Notes under the pieces: generated by a model
The model's database searches: none
What the model was told of the DNA's origin: nothing
What the model saw: the letters and a program-made list of their open reading frames with translations, nothing else
In this document: positions 1 to 9,633 of the stretch, piece by piece
How the letters are laid out: each line of letters begins with the position of its first letter
Position numbering within the stretch: the stretch's first letter is position 1
Position numbers and translations under genes: made by a program
Assembly: GCA_021234155.1 (NCBI GenBank)
Contig: JAJEKV010000001.1
Coordinates: forward strand, 27,483,768 to 27,547,767
Length of the DNA stretch: 64,000 bases
DNA from: Isoetes taiwanensis
Taxonomy: Eukaryota > Streptophyta > Lycopodiopsida > Isoetales > Isoetaceae
Reading direction: 5' to 3'

Positions 1-7
1 GCAAACA

Positions 8-692
8 TAGGGCCTAAACTCTAAACTCTTTTTGAATCTGCAGCAAATCTTAGGAAGGAAACAAAAAGGGGTTTTGCAGCACTACATTATAGAATCAGGA
101 AACCAATACCTTGTAAAAAAAAACATTATGCTAACTGAAGAAACATTAAAAAACAAATACCTTTGTAAGTGTGAGCAAAAAATCCATCTCGTGGTAGTAA
201 AATCCACTCCGGCAATAAGAATCCAAGAGGGCAAGTACACATGCATATGCACACATGCACACACATGCACACATGCACATGCACTTGCACTTGCACTTGC
301 ACATGCACAATACACATGCACATGCACATGCACAATACACATGCACATGCACATGCACTTGCACGCACATGCACATGCACACGCATGCACATGCATGTGC
401 ACATGCACATGCATACACATGCGCAGTGTTCATGCACAAACACTGCGATGTGCATGTGCACATGCATGTGCATGTGTGTGCATGTGCATGTGTTCATGCA
501 CAAACACATGCAGAGAAAGACAACAACCCTCGGATTGTTCCAACCAACAAAAATCAACGGCCCATAAAGGGTGCACTCTAGAAATACTATTTAGTACATC
601 TCAACGAATACAACAACGAAATCATAGAAAAACCATGTGAAAAAACGTATAAAAATCTAAAAGTAACCCCCTGTTATTGTGCTACATATTGA
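8..692 (+). repeat. Dispersed repeat, copy 1 of an inverted pair
   Basis: The sequence is repeated in reverse orientation at 33035-33592. Matching landmarks include the AGGAAGGAAACAAAAAGGG region near 50, the segment around 560-690 with TAACCCCCTGTTATTGTGCT, and an internal CA/GCACATG microsatellite. Copy 1 may extend left of the window. I see no coding signal: the long overlapping reading frames (poly His/Cys/Met/Thr) come from the microsatellite. The element class is unknown. Confidence 0.75.
239..510. repeat. CA-rich (CACATG / TGCACA) microsatellite
   Basis: A compound run of CACATG, TGCACT and TGCATG units inside the dispersed repeat. It produces open frames on both strands rich in His, Cys, Met and Thr. 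These are not genes. Confidence 0.9.
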
Positions 693-1998
693 TGTAGCTA
701 TTTTGTAAAACCTCAAAGTGGCTCAAAAGCATCCTTTGTAATAATTGCACAAACAACACCCCTTTATGTTTCATATATAACATTAGTATTACTCATATAC
801 TCTTGTATTGATTTTACTATTAGGTTCGATCAAGATAAAAGCATTCGATTTCGTCAAATAAACTCATGATTGTAAATCACGTCGGGATCTCAAAAGTATC
901 TGACATCAATAAGCCTAAAAATAGAATTAAGAGATGAAATAAATTGCAAATGGGTGGGTTATGGTTGCACAAGAATGATAGGGTTGTTGGCTCCATTCTG
1001 GGACAACCATGACAGACAGTAGTTCTTGGTGTTTTTTAACATGGGTTGTTTCATAGGGTGCCTTTTCAGTTGGAATATTTAAGAGGAACTTGTGCATTCT
1101 TTAAAAAAGACTTAAATATTTTGGAGTCATGGTTCTAAGCCAAAAAAAAAACAATTTTTATTAAAGCCTAATGGAAAAGCAACGATTGTCAACTGATGGG
1201 ATTGTGGTGCCAATTACCAGATTGGAAGTTCCAGAGCGGATGACATTGGATTCATAAGGTAATGAAGAACATTCCCATTCCTTACGCTTCCTGAGATGGG
1301 TTTGCCAGATTAATTTTTGTGATTGAGGAATAAACAATATGAGTTATATATGTGATGAAAGCTATTTTAAATTGGGATTGGAAGCTCAAACTTTTCCAAA
1401 CTTCCAAAAGAGAGTTGCGAAGAGAAGACCTTATATCTACATGATAAATTTTTGTTGAGCCTGAAATAGCTCTCCGGAAACTTGAACAGGAACAAGTGAT
1501 TTCAATGTGTTCTCTTGAAGATTCATAGCAAGCCAAAGTTTGCTGAAGTTGATATCTGATGTGCATTAGCCTTGGTAGCAGTTATTGTGTTGTGTATATG
1601 CCTTTCTGTGCAGTGTCATCGTGTTGTAATGGACACATATGAATTGTGAAAACTTTGATGAGAAATACAAGAGATAATAATGCTAAATTATGCCAAATGA
1701 TTGTTGGTGAGACAAAATTGTTGTGAATATTTCAGATGCATGATGGTTACTCATAATAGACTTTGTGGCAATGCATTAATAGACTCTATGAAATTCTACT
1801 GAATTTAGTTCTTGTTTTGTTAACTTTTACTGCCATATCTGCAGATCTATCACTTGATAAGTTTTGGTAACTTTGATGCACGCTTGAGACTTTCTTAGAA
1901 CTAAGTGATCCTCACTTCCCACATCCTTGCTATTGGCATCCCTTAAAACCATTGCACTTTTTGGTTCATAACTACGTGATAGAATGATCCCATGAAAT
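693..1998. other. Flank of element E1, no recognisable gene
   Basis: AT-rich, with short interrupted reading frames only. The small frames at 1282-1566 and 1827-2024 resemble no family I know. Probably host intergenic DNA next to E1. Confidence 0.6.
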
Positions 1999-2025
1999 GC
2001 ATTAGGGCGGATTTGGGGTCTCAAA
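1999..2025 (+). repeat. E1 left terminal inverted repeat
   Basis: GCATTAGGGCGGATTTGGGG followed by TCTCAAA. It is the reverse complement of 18148-18174 with a single G/T difference. Confidence 0.88.
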
Positions 2026-2460
2026 GTGGCTCATATCTTGGGTTAAAGATTTCCACGTCAGATTTGCTACGACCAATCAGGTTTGCACCTCTTTTACGAA
2101 AGTCAGTATTAGTTGGCAGGTAGAAGAATGAGCAGGCTTACTTGGCATCCACATGACGTATTTTCATAGGGGATGCCTGCGCTTTTGTTGCAACCATATT
2201 AATGGCCCGTATTTTTCAGGAATCACTTCGCCGCCCAAAATATAATGGTGACTTTGACCGCCTACTGTCAGCGTCACCAATTGTCAAATTTTGGCGCCAA
2301 ACTTCTGTACTGTCACTCCAGCGCCTCTACGTACATCCTCTCCGCCTTCACTCCTCATCTGCAATCCATGTCTCTTATAATTTCTGTGTTCTTGCCTCAT
2401 TTACAGAACTCCCAATGTGACGAAGTGGGAGGTTTTGTCTCAATAGATTCGTGGGTGAGT

Positions 2461-3715
2461 ATGCTGCCATCAACGAGGGGCGAGCATAGAGTTAAGTGAC
2501 AAAGGCGATCAGACGTGCGAACACATTGGATAGGTAGGATAAAAGAGTTCAAGTTGAATTCTAGCGGCCAGAAAGTGGAAAGTATAACAATACGACATGC
2601 ATATACCCCTTCTGATATGGCCAAAGAGCTAATCTCCACCAAAAACAGCGTCCCAAAATTGCCCTCAAATGGTAACACCTTAATCGGATCACACGACGCG
2701 AAGCTGTCTGTCAGCTATTTAAGTGCATAGAAACAGTTTCACGTCGTGTGATCTCCTTATCTTTTCATTTCTTTCGTTGAGACATGTTTACAAACAAATT
2801 TATTGTGCAGGTTTATGTTTATCAGACGTCGTAGATGTCGTTCCGGCCGAAAGCATTAGTAGTGTCCTTGTCATGTATCACATAGACATCGGAATTGTCC
2901 TTTTCCAAGGTATGGATGCCGTGACCTTGCGGGGTATAGGCATCTGGTTTTACGGACATGATTACAACGTAAAGGTCAGGAAACCGAGCTTGAGGCCAGT
3001 TGAATTGCCCCCTTTAAGTGAACTTTGTAAGCCACAGACTAATGAGAACAATGTAATTGCAATGAAGAAATGCCTGGCTGACGAGGTGCAAGCGGGAATG
3101 TCTGAAAACGGAGGCGTGAGGATGAGTTTCAAAATCTTCACACTGTTTGAGGTATTTGCTAACATATTCCAGATGGCGTAGGAAGTTCGAAAAGCTCCGA
3201 AGACATATACGTGCTTTCTCCCCCCTGCCGATTTTGTGGATGGCTTATTTTTTGTTCCGACCTGGGATGTTCGATTCCACGAATCATCCGGTCAACTAAC
3301 AGAGTGCCGCGTAGATAAGTCCTCCTTTAAGTTCAGATACTTTCTTCCAAAACAATATTTATACATTAATTGTCAACTAGAACGAAGGAAACAGAAAAAG
3401 AGAGGCTGCACAACTTTTTGGGAGCCGTTTGAGGACCATAGCAGGCACTCCGATACGGTAGATATTCGAGTATGGCGAGGGGAGGAAGTCATTTATACAG
3501 CCACCATGGAAATCGAATGGCCATTATCAGAGCTAAGAGTGCTAATGGAGACAGAGGAGATTGCTAACGACTTCCATTATTTCATTTATAACATTAGGGT
3601 TGGCTACAGGCAAAAGGGATTGAATCTCGGTTTTTTATTTGTGTTTTTGTCCGATGTTTTTTTAGGGTTCCGTATTTTGTCCGATATTTTTTTAGGGTTC
3701 CGTACAATTATTTAA
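2461..3715 (+). pseudogene. BAH-like domain gene of E1 (interrupted)
   Basis: I place one gene here. An upstream frame (about 2461-2671) reads ...HWIGRIKEFKLNSSG... and joins in phase, across a 139-bp intron (donor GTAACA at 2672, acceptor TTGTGCAG ending 2810), to ...LCLSDVVDVVPAESI.... The pattern W-x-G-R-I followed by L-x-L-S-D-x-x-D-x-V-P-x-x-S-I resembles a BAH domain, a chromatin-binding fold. That comparison is from memory and is not secure. The frame continues to 3715 but is broken by TGA at 2497 and TAG at 3179. The second half (from about 3236) is basic and unrecognised. Hairpin 1 lies inside the intron. The true start and the end (3600-3715) are uncertain. Confidence 0.45.
2686..2753. 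repeat. E1 hairpin 1
   Basis: Arms GGATCACACGACGCGAAGCT and GTTTCACGTCGTGTGATC around a loop of about 28 bases. It lies in the predicted intron of the BAH-like gene. Confidence 0.9.
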
Positions 3716-3804
3716 AAAAGTTACCATCATATTTTACTTTTAACGCTCATCTGCTAAGAAGCCATGGCTAGAACTAAGTAAACCGCAAGGATCCATCCAG
3801 ATGG

Positions 3805-3815
3805 TATAATATAAG
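3805..3815 (+). promoter_or_regulatory. TATA-like element before the histone H3 gene
   Basis: TATAATATAAG lies 80 bases before the predicted ATG at 3895. Spacing and composition fit a pol II core promoter. Confidence 0.45.
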
Positions 3816-3894
3816 GCCAGGTGATTACATTAGTCCGCCTCCTTCATCCACATCTGAATCTGAAGTCTCTGATAGAGATTCTCCTCCTCCGACC

Positions 3895-4524
3895 ATGCCT
3901 AACAGAAGTTGCGGAAAAGAACTCCGCATGACAAACGGTGGGAGAAGCAGCTCGGCAATAAGTAGGGAGGTGCACTCCGGTTCGGAGACGGAGGATGAAA
4001 ATGTGAGAGATCATCGAGCAGAATATGACGCCGGATTAATTATTGGGCAGCCGCCTCTTCTTGCTCTTCCTGCTCCTCTTGTGGATGCGCCAGGACCTTC
4101 AAATCAAAGGAGGAGACCCAACGCTAGAAAGGGGAAGGCGGCCAGAAATGTGAGGAGACGGCCGGAAGAGTCGACCGAGCAACAGCCTGCAAATGCTGAG
4201 GTGGATGAGGGTAGTGGCCGGAAGCGGAAGACGAAGCCTGACATTAAAGCGCTTCGCGAGATTAAGAAGTATCAGAAGAGCACTGAGATGGTCATTCCGC
4301 GGCTCCCATTTGCGAGGCTCGTGAAAGAGATTCTGCAAGAGTATGGTGCGATACATCATACCAGTTACAGAATTCAAGCAACTGCCTTAAATGCTCTTCA
4401 AATGGCTTCAGAAGCAGTTGGTGTCGGTCTGTTCGAGGACTCGCAGCTTGGAGCAATACATGCCAAGCGGGTGACTGTCATGCCCAAGGACATGCGTCTG
4501 GTCTTACGCATAAGGGATCCTTAA
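3895..4524 (+). CDS. Divergent histone H3 (CenH3-like) encoded by E1
   Basis: A 209-residue intact frame. Residues about 115-209 form an H3 histone fold: [13 protein letters not shown] (alpha N), [10 protein letters not shown] (alpha 1), [11 protein letters not shown] and GLFED (alpha 2), then [13 protein letters not shown] (loop 2 and alpha 3). These are strongly H3-specific. The segment between alpha 1 and alpha 2 ([10 protein letters not shown]) is four residues longer than I recall for canonical H3, a property of centromeric H3 variants. The 112-residue tail lacks the ARTKQ and ARKS modification motifs and has a basic patch at 71-90. It should enter nucleosomes with H4; centromere targeting is inference. 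If TAA at 4522 were read through, the frame would run 22 more codons to TGA. It lies between hairpins 1 and 2, with its own TATA. Confidence 0.9.
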   Translation: MPNRSCGKELRMTNGGRSSSAISREVHSGSETEDENVRDHRAEYDAGLIIGQPPLLALPAPLVDAPGPSNQRRRPNARKGKAARNVRRRPEESTEQQPANAEVDEGSGRKRKTKPDIKALREIKKYQKSTEMVIPRLPFARLVKEILQEYGAIHHTSYRIQATALNALQMASEAVGVGLFEDSQLGAIHAKRVTVMPKDMRLVLRIRDP

Positions 4525-4718
4525 TACTATGGTCAAAATTTTATGGCTGAATACAACAAGAAGAAAGACTCCCCAGAAAAAAGGCCGTGAAGTGCCTTTG
4601 TGTTTTTTTTCATATGTATAATATTGTTTAATGTAATGGCTTTCCCTATGAGCTTCATCTTTCTTAGAAGCCTAGGTTCGCACTTTGTATTTTTTTTTTT
4701 TTTAAAGGTTATACGTGA

Positions 4719-4792
4719 GGATCACACAACGCGCAGCAAGCATTGTGCTTTTTTTTTTTTTTTGCACATACTAGTTTTCGCGTCGTGTGATC
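4719..4792. repeat. E1 hairpin 2
   Basis: Arms GGATCACACAACGCGC and TTTTCGCGTCGTGTGATCC, with a poly-T-containing loop. It separates the H3 gene from the acidic-protein gene. Confidence 0.9.
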
Positions 4793-4793
4793 C

Positions 4794-4820
4794 AACCCTA
4801 ACCCTAACCCTAACCCTAAA
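4794..4820 (+). promoter_or_regulatory. Telomere-like CCCTAA repeats (telo-box)
   Basis: Four tandem CCCTAA units ending in CCCTAAA, directly against hairpin 2 and about 130 bp before the acidic-protein ATG. In plants, AAACCCTAA boxes commonly sit in promoters of growth-linked genes. Whether this acts as a promoter box or is a telomere scar is not decidable here. Confidence 0.5.
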
Positions 4821-4948
4821 ATGTACGGACAAATCTCCCCACAACAGTTGTGTCCCCTTTCATAATCGACAACGGCTACTTGAGTTCGGGCGATGGCCAG
4901 CCGCCATCGCTCTCCTAAACATCTTCTTGCATTAAAATCAGCTTCGCC

Positions 4949-6430
4949 ATGGATTGTTATGTGAAGTTCCTGGAATGGTATGCATCTGCCCCACGTGACA
5001 ACGAGGAAGTTGCGCCGACTGCGATTTATCCGTTCTATTGTAAGGAGTTGGACATCATGGGAAACAGTGGCGAGCTTGGATGCTATCGCGAGGTTGCTTT
5101 AGCTTTCAGCCGGACCGCTTGGGCTCATCGGACGTCCTTTGCAGATGTTCCTGGGTCGTGGATTCCAAAACCAGCTCTAGAGGAAGCGGCTTCCCATTTG
5201 CAAGCAGCGAAGGCGTTTTTCAAGAATGCTGCGCAGGGGGCTCCTCCTGGCTGCGTCCTTGTACTTAAGAAGGTAACTTATATCTCTTTGCCATTTGCAT
5301 TCGCTAGTTATTGCATTCTGCTCGGTCAAACCGAAGATACACTGGAAACAATGAAATCTTTAAGCCAAGGGGGGTCAGTTATGTGTGATGATGCTGACTA
5401 TGACGTAGAAATGGAGATAGATCTACAAGAAGAAGAGCAAGAATGTAGGAGTTTTGACATCGACGCACTGGCCTTGGGTGAACCAAAGGAGGAAGATGAT
5501 TCTGAAGGTGATGAGGATGAGGATGAGGATGAGGATGAGGATGAGGATGAGGATGAGGATGAGGATGAGGATGAGGATGAGGATGAGGATGAGGATGAAA
5601 AGAAGTTGTCTGACATAACGCCAATTTTAGTGGAAGACAAAGAATACTTATTGCTAAGTGATATACTGAGGAACCCGTCTTTGTTGCGAATGTGTGCTAG
5701 GGAAGACGAGCTTATCAGTACCTTGGCCGAATGGGTAAACCTAGGCCTAGATTTTGTAGAGGACTTGGACAAAGAGATGTTTGAAGCGTCTTCTTATACC
5801 GGCAATGCTATAAAGCTTAAAGAAGCCTATGAGAGGCTGGAGTCTCGATATGCTCAAGAGGAGGTAAATCTGCCAATGGAAGAAGAATTCCAGCGTCTCC
5901 GTGCAAAGCTGCCAACAGGATCTACAGGTTTGGCAGGCCCTTCAGTCAATTGCAGCAGCATAAGCCTCATGGATGAGGAGAAATGTGAAGAAGATAACCT
6001 TGAGGGGTCTTATTTGTGGGAAGTAGGTGATTTTTCTTGCCGACATGCACGCAGGGGATAAGAAAGATTGAAGGACTCGACATTGTTACGATATATCTCA
6101 AGATTCGTTAATGGGGAGATAATCGTCTTCAGTAGAACTTTCAGTCCAAAAGGTGCAGAGTTTGTCTATTACATCCGTGCATTATGCATGTTCGGGAACC
6201 ATTCCCAATTGGCATCAAACACTAAAAGGGTGATAACAATTTGGCGGGATGTTGTGTTACAATATTTTGACGACCAAGCCGGTCGGCGGGCGAGCAATAT
6301 GTTAAATTTTTTCGCTGCTGGCTTGAATCACCCAAGGTTGGAAGCTGGGGTCGGTAACATGGGAGTCATTGCCTTGTTGAATCAGTGCGGCATGGGATTG
6401 AAAGAGCATGAAATTGACGACAAAGCTTGA
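4949..6430 (+). pseudogene. Acidic E1 protein with long Asp/Glu run (one internal stop)
   Basis: A frame of about 494 codons, open except for TAA at 6059-6061. Both parts are in the same phase, so this is one gene. The first 185 residues include an aromatic-rich segment beginning MDCYVKFLEWYASAP. A pure Glu/Asp alternation (about residues 186-217, from GAGGAT repeats) follows, then a helical acidic region. The segment after the stop is conserved-looking (...YISRFVNGEIIVF... to ...GMGLKEHEIDDKA) and ends at TGA. I recognise no family. Acidic runs are common in histone chaperones, so a chaperone role for the neighbouring H3 is a guess. An intron starting near GTAACT at 5273 is possible. Confidence 0.6.
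5508..5598 (+). repeat. GAGGAT tandem repeat encoding Asp-Glu
   Basis: About 15 perfect hexamers in frame with the acidic protein. Hexamer slippage keeps the frame, so length polymorphism is expected. Confidence 0.95.
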
Positions 6431-6531
6431 AAAATTGGAAGTTATATATTTTTGAACTTGTATCAGTAAAATTACTTATGTATAGATTGTATCACCGAAA
6501 TTATTAATAAAAATTATTTTATTTGTATTTA

Positions 6532-6595
6532 TTCACACCACGCGAAATACATCAGTCTGATTTTCTGACAAACACGAGCTTTCGCCTCGTGTGAT
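6532..6595. repeat. E1 hairpin 3
   Basis: Arms TCACACCACGCGAAA and TTTCGCCTCGTGTGA. It lies about 100 bp after the acidic gene's TGA. Confidence 0.88.
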
Positions 6596-6651
6596 ATTTC
6601 TCTGGAAGAAATGAAATATTATTGGAAAAAAACAATTAATTTATTTCTTCC

Positions 6652-6713
6652 TCACACGACGCCGAGAAGCAACGGTCCATCTTCCTGACCAACGGCATCC
6701 TTCGCGTCGTGTG
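6652..6713. repeat. E1 hairpin 4
   Basis: Arms TCACACGACGCCGAGAAG and CTTCGCGTCGTGTGA. It lies 56 bp after hairpin 3, so two hairpins share this spacer. Confidence 0.88.
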
Positions 6714-6738
6714 ACTCAAGCTACTATGAAATCTATCT

Positions 6739-6747
6739 TATAAATAG
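6739..6747 (+). promoter_or_regulatory. TATA box of coiled-coil paralogue A
   Basis: TATAAATAG, 95-100 bp before the ATG at 6842. Paralogues B and C have equivalent boxes at the same distance. Confidence 0.55.
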
Positions 6748-6841
6748 AAGACCTTCTATCTTGCCTTCGACCTCCGATCCTCTTCCGCCTTCCGCCTTCT
6801 GCTCATCTTCCACTTCTGCCTTCTGCATTCTCATCGCTCCG

Positions 6842-7242
6842 ATGGCATCTTCATCTCCCTCTAGCAAGCAAACACGCCAAGATAGCACTTCCCCGCGCCA
6901 AGAGCTCCCCGTGGACATCACCCTTGCAGTGGTGATGAAGAGATTCAAAGAGATCCACGATCAAAACAGCCGTCTTGACGCCGAGAAGATTGACGCGGTC
7001 GACAGATTAGCCTTCACGAGGGCGCTCCTGCATGAGCGAGACATTGAGCTCGCCGAAACATTCGCCATGTACCAAGAGGCGACTAGCCGCAGGGTCGAGG
7101 CAGTTGAAACTGCCCACAATATTTCGCAGGCCTTAGAAGAAAGAAATGGAGAAGAAGCTCCGAGTTGCAGAGGATGAACGCAGCTTTAAGGCTTCAGCTA
7201 GAGGATCATGAAGATCAGCTAGAGGATCATGAAGATCCCTAG
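6842..7242 (+). pseudogene. E1 coiled-coil paralogue A (frameshifted)
   Basis: The start MASSSPSSKQTRQ is followed by ELPVDITLAVVMKRFKE and a charged helix suited to a coiled coil. It is the sister of the genes at 14153 and 14993: all three share MAS-S-S, an E-(L/I)-P-x-(D/E)-I-L-type segment, and a helix ending in acidic residues. The first frame stops at 7177. Shifting frame near 7145 gives a better C-terminus (ELQRMNAALRLQLEDHEDQL...) ending at 7242, with a 15-base tandem duplication GATCAGCTAGAGGATCATGA. Function is unknown; oligomerisation is likely. Confidence 0.6.
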
Positions 7243-7356
7243 CCGTTCTATCTATGTATTTTTTGCTTCAATGAGAAGTTTTTGATGATATATATATTAT
7301 TGTTTTCGATGATATATTTATTCTCTTGTTCAAATGTATGTTTTGTTTTATTAAAA

Positions 7357-7423
7357 GATCACACGACGCGAAATGCCATGCTTGCAATTAGGTAGCAATC
7401 AATGGATTTCGCGTCGTATGATC
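7357..7423. repeat. E1 hairpin 5
   Basis: Arms GATCACACGACGCGAAAT and ATTTCGCGTCGTATGATC, one mismatch, with a loop of about 31 bases. It lies after coiled-coil paralogue A. Confidence 0.92.
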
Positions 7424-7692
7424 TCTATAATGTACACCTCGTTGTATGTACAAATTTCTGATTTATTAATAGAAAACTATCTGTAACACAAACATCTAGC
7501 TAGATTATGTGATATCTTGCAGGTAAATGCGAATTAGTCATATCTAGGTTTGGCAAGTGCTAGCACTCAAAGCACGTGGCATGTGGATGACGACGTCTAC
7601 TCGCATACGTGGCATGCGGATGACAACGTCATGCCAAGGACGTGGCATGTGTTACCACAATAACACCGTCTTTTGTACGACCAAAGGATTGA

Positions 7693-7697
7693 TTAGA
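7693..7697. repeat. Target site duplication TTAGA (left) of the Ty3/gypsy insertion
   Basis: TTAGA directly precedes the LTR start TGTTACG and is repeated at 13895-13899 after the LTR end GCATAACA. Confidence 0.9.
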
Positions 7698-9607
7698 TGT
7701 TACGAACCAAAATTTTAGTACCAAAAATTTCGATTTGTATTCACATCAAACCATCAGAGTACACAGAACAAGTACTGCCTCCCACGAGGCTATATACATG
7801 AAAACGACGTATACAGATAACAAGACGACAACACAAGATAACTAAATGCACACGTACGCCCCGCCAGCTATCAAACAACATGCACAATCTTCCACGTGTT
7901 AGTAACATGCATAAGAGTTATCCCGTAATGTCAACACGAAGCAATGACTAACGGACTGCAAGACACACATATGGAATCCACCACACACACCATAGCATCT
8001 GCCAAGCAGACACACCCCACCATATCTAGACAGTACGTCGTCTAGAACCCCCGCGCTAGTGGATCCAATGTCAGGAAGAAACTGCAGGCATTATAAGGGC
8101 GCAGGCTACTCGACTGTTGGTTCCGCATGCCACTGTCCCATACCAGCGACAAGCTTTACCTCACAAGTACCTCTCATTCTTATTTAGACAAGCCACACTC
8201 ATCCAATATCATGCCCTGCATAAAACTCCCTCGGGTAGCACTTGCTGTGCTCACCCCAGTACCACTAAGATATTGCAACAGTGGAACATCACTCCACAAT
8301 GGATACTCTGCTTTCACTGGGCTGTCGACAGGCATATGGTATTGTCCCATACCAATACCATTAGCCTACCTCACCAGCACTCACGAGGCATCCAAGAGAA
8401 CAAGCATAAGCTCATTCCCACAAGAGAGTAAGTAGAGGCTACAACTCCATATTAAATACGGACTGCTGACGTTTAAGACTTCTCTTAAACTAGTATCATA
8501 AGGTTTCAAGTAGAAGGAGCATAGTTCACAGAATCACATGGGTTCAAGGCAACATAATCTGTCCAGCAGTGTCCATCACAAAGCTGGCTTTATTTAGGGA
8601 GACCTCAATTCTCTAAGGTAAACCATCAAGACCTGCACCAAGCGCAGATCATCCACATGGAGCTGATAATCTACCAGCCCATGACTGTAAGGCTTACCGG
8701 AATTAAGTCCAATCGTGCTGCAACCCCGTGCACACAAATATTCGTGCCTTGAATCCTTCAATTCGATTTCTTATGCCCAATCTCCTTACTTCTGCCTCAA
8801 ACGCCTCTCTTCTCTCCTTTTTTCCTTGGCTTCCCGGTCACCTCTCATTTCCTGTGACCCGGCTGCTCAGAACCCAGGCCCTGCCAATCATGGCTAAGCC
8901 ATGTGGCACTGCCCCAAGAGGACAGGTCCTGCCAGACCCCAAGAGGACAGGTCCTGCCGACCCGGATTCTCTTATCCACAATCCGGCCTCCTGTGACAGT
9001 TCCAGCCTGGCTGGTTCTGTCGCATGATCCCAAATGATGGGAACCCCTGCCAACGTGGCAGAGCCACGTGGCGGTATACTGGCAGCAACACGCCCTGGTC
9101 GGGAGCAGATCCAGTGGCCCACGCTTTCACCCCGGCCAGCCTGTTACAGGTTTGTGGTTCCACCACGTTCTAACAGCCCCGCTTTAAGGGTGCTCACGTT
9201 TTATAAAGGTCCAATGGTTCATATAACCATTAAAGGTATTTGTTACCTTAGGTAAAAGTTTTATTGGCATGACTAGTTTCCTTAGGATGTATATTCCTAA
9301 TTTTGCTCACATTATAAGTCCTATTTCTAAGCTGACAAATATAACACCACATATATTGCCTTGTTATTGTTTATTCCCAAGAGACAAACTACTTAACGGC
9401 CAAAGTTATTCACCATAGCCATACAACAAGGCAACCCAGTCCCCTAGTCTGTCCGACCATGGTGCACCACTCCGCCTTAAGCTAGACTAGGGACATGCGA
9501 CCATTACACATCTATGGCCCAAATACCATAGAAAATTCCATTATGCCAAACATTAGCATGCATGCAAAATTTTAAACAATGGCCTGTAAAAATATTTAGG
9601 CATAACA
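7698..9607 (-). repeat. 3' LTR of the nested Ty3/gypsy element
   Basis: Begins TGTTACGAACC and ends GGCATAACA on the plus strand. The last 450 bp match 13528-13894, apart from a block around 9254-9340 missing from the right copy. Confidence 0.85.
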
Positions 9608-9633
9608 TTACTCCCCCCTTGGGATTCTTGTCC

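Noticed and set aside
32-640. Long overlapping frames rich in His, Cys, Met and Thr on both strands
   Set aside because: They are translations of the CA/GCATG microsatellite inside a dispersed repeat; the same occurs at 33149-33587.
711-724. CTCAAAGTGGCTCA shared with sequence just inside the E1 left TIR (2020-2033)
   Set aside because: A 14-bp match without matching flanks or GCATTAGGGCGG; chance or a degenerate fragment cannot be separated.
5379-5772. Antisense His-Pro and poly-Ser frames opposite the acidic gene
   Set aside because: They mirror the GAGGAT hexamer repeat and have no independent coding support.
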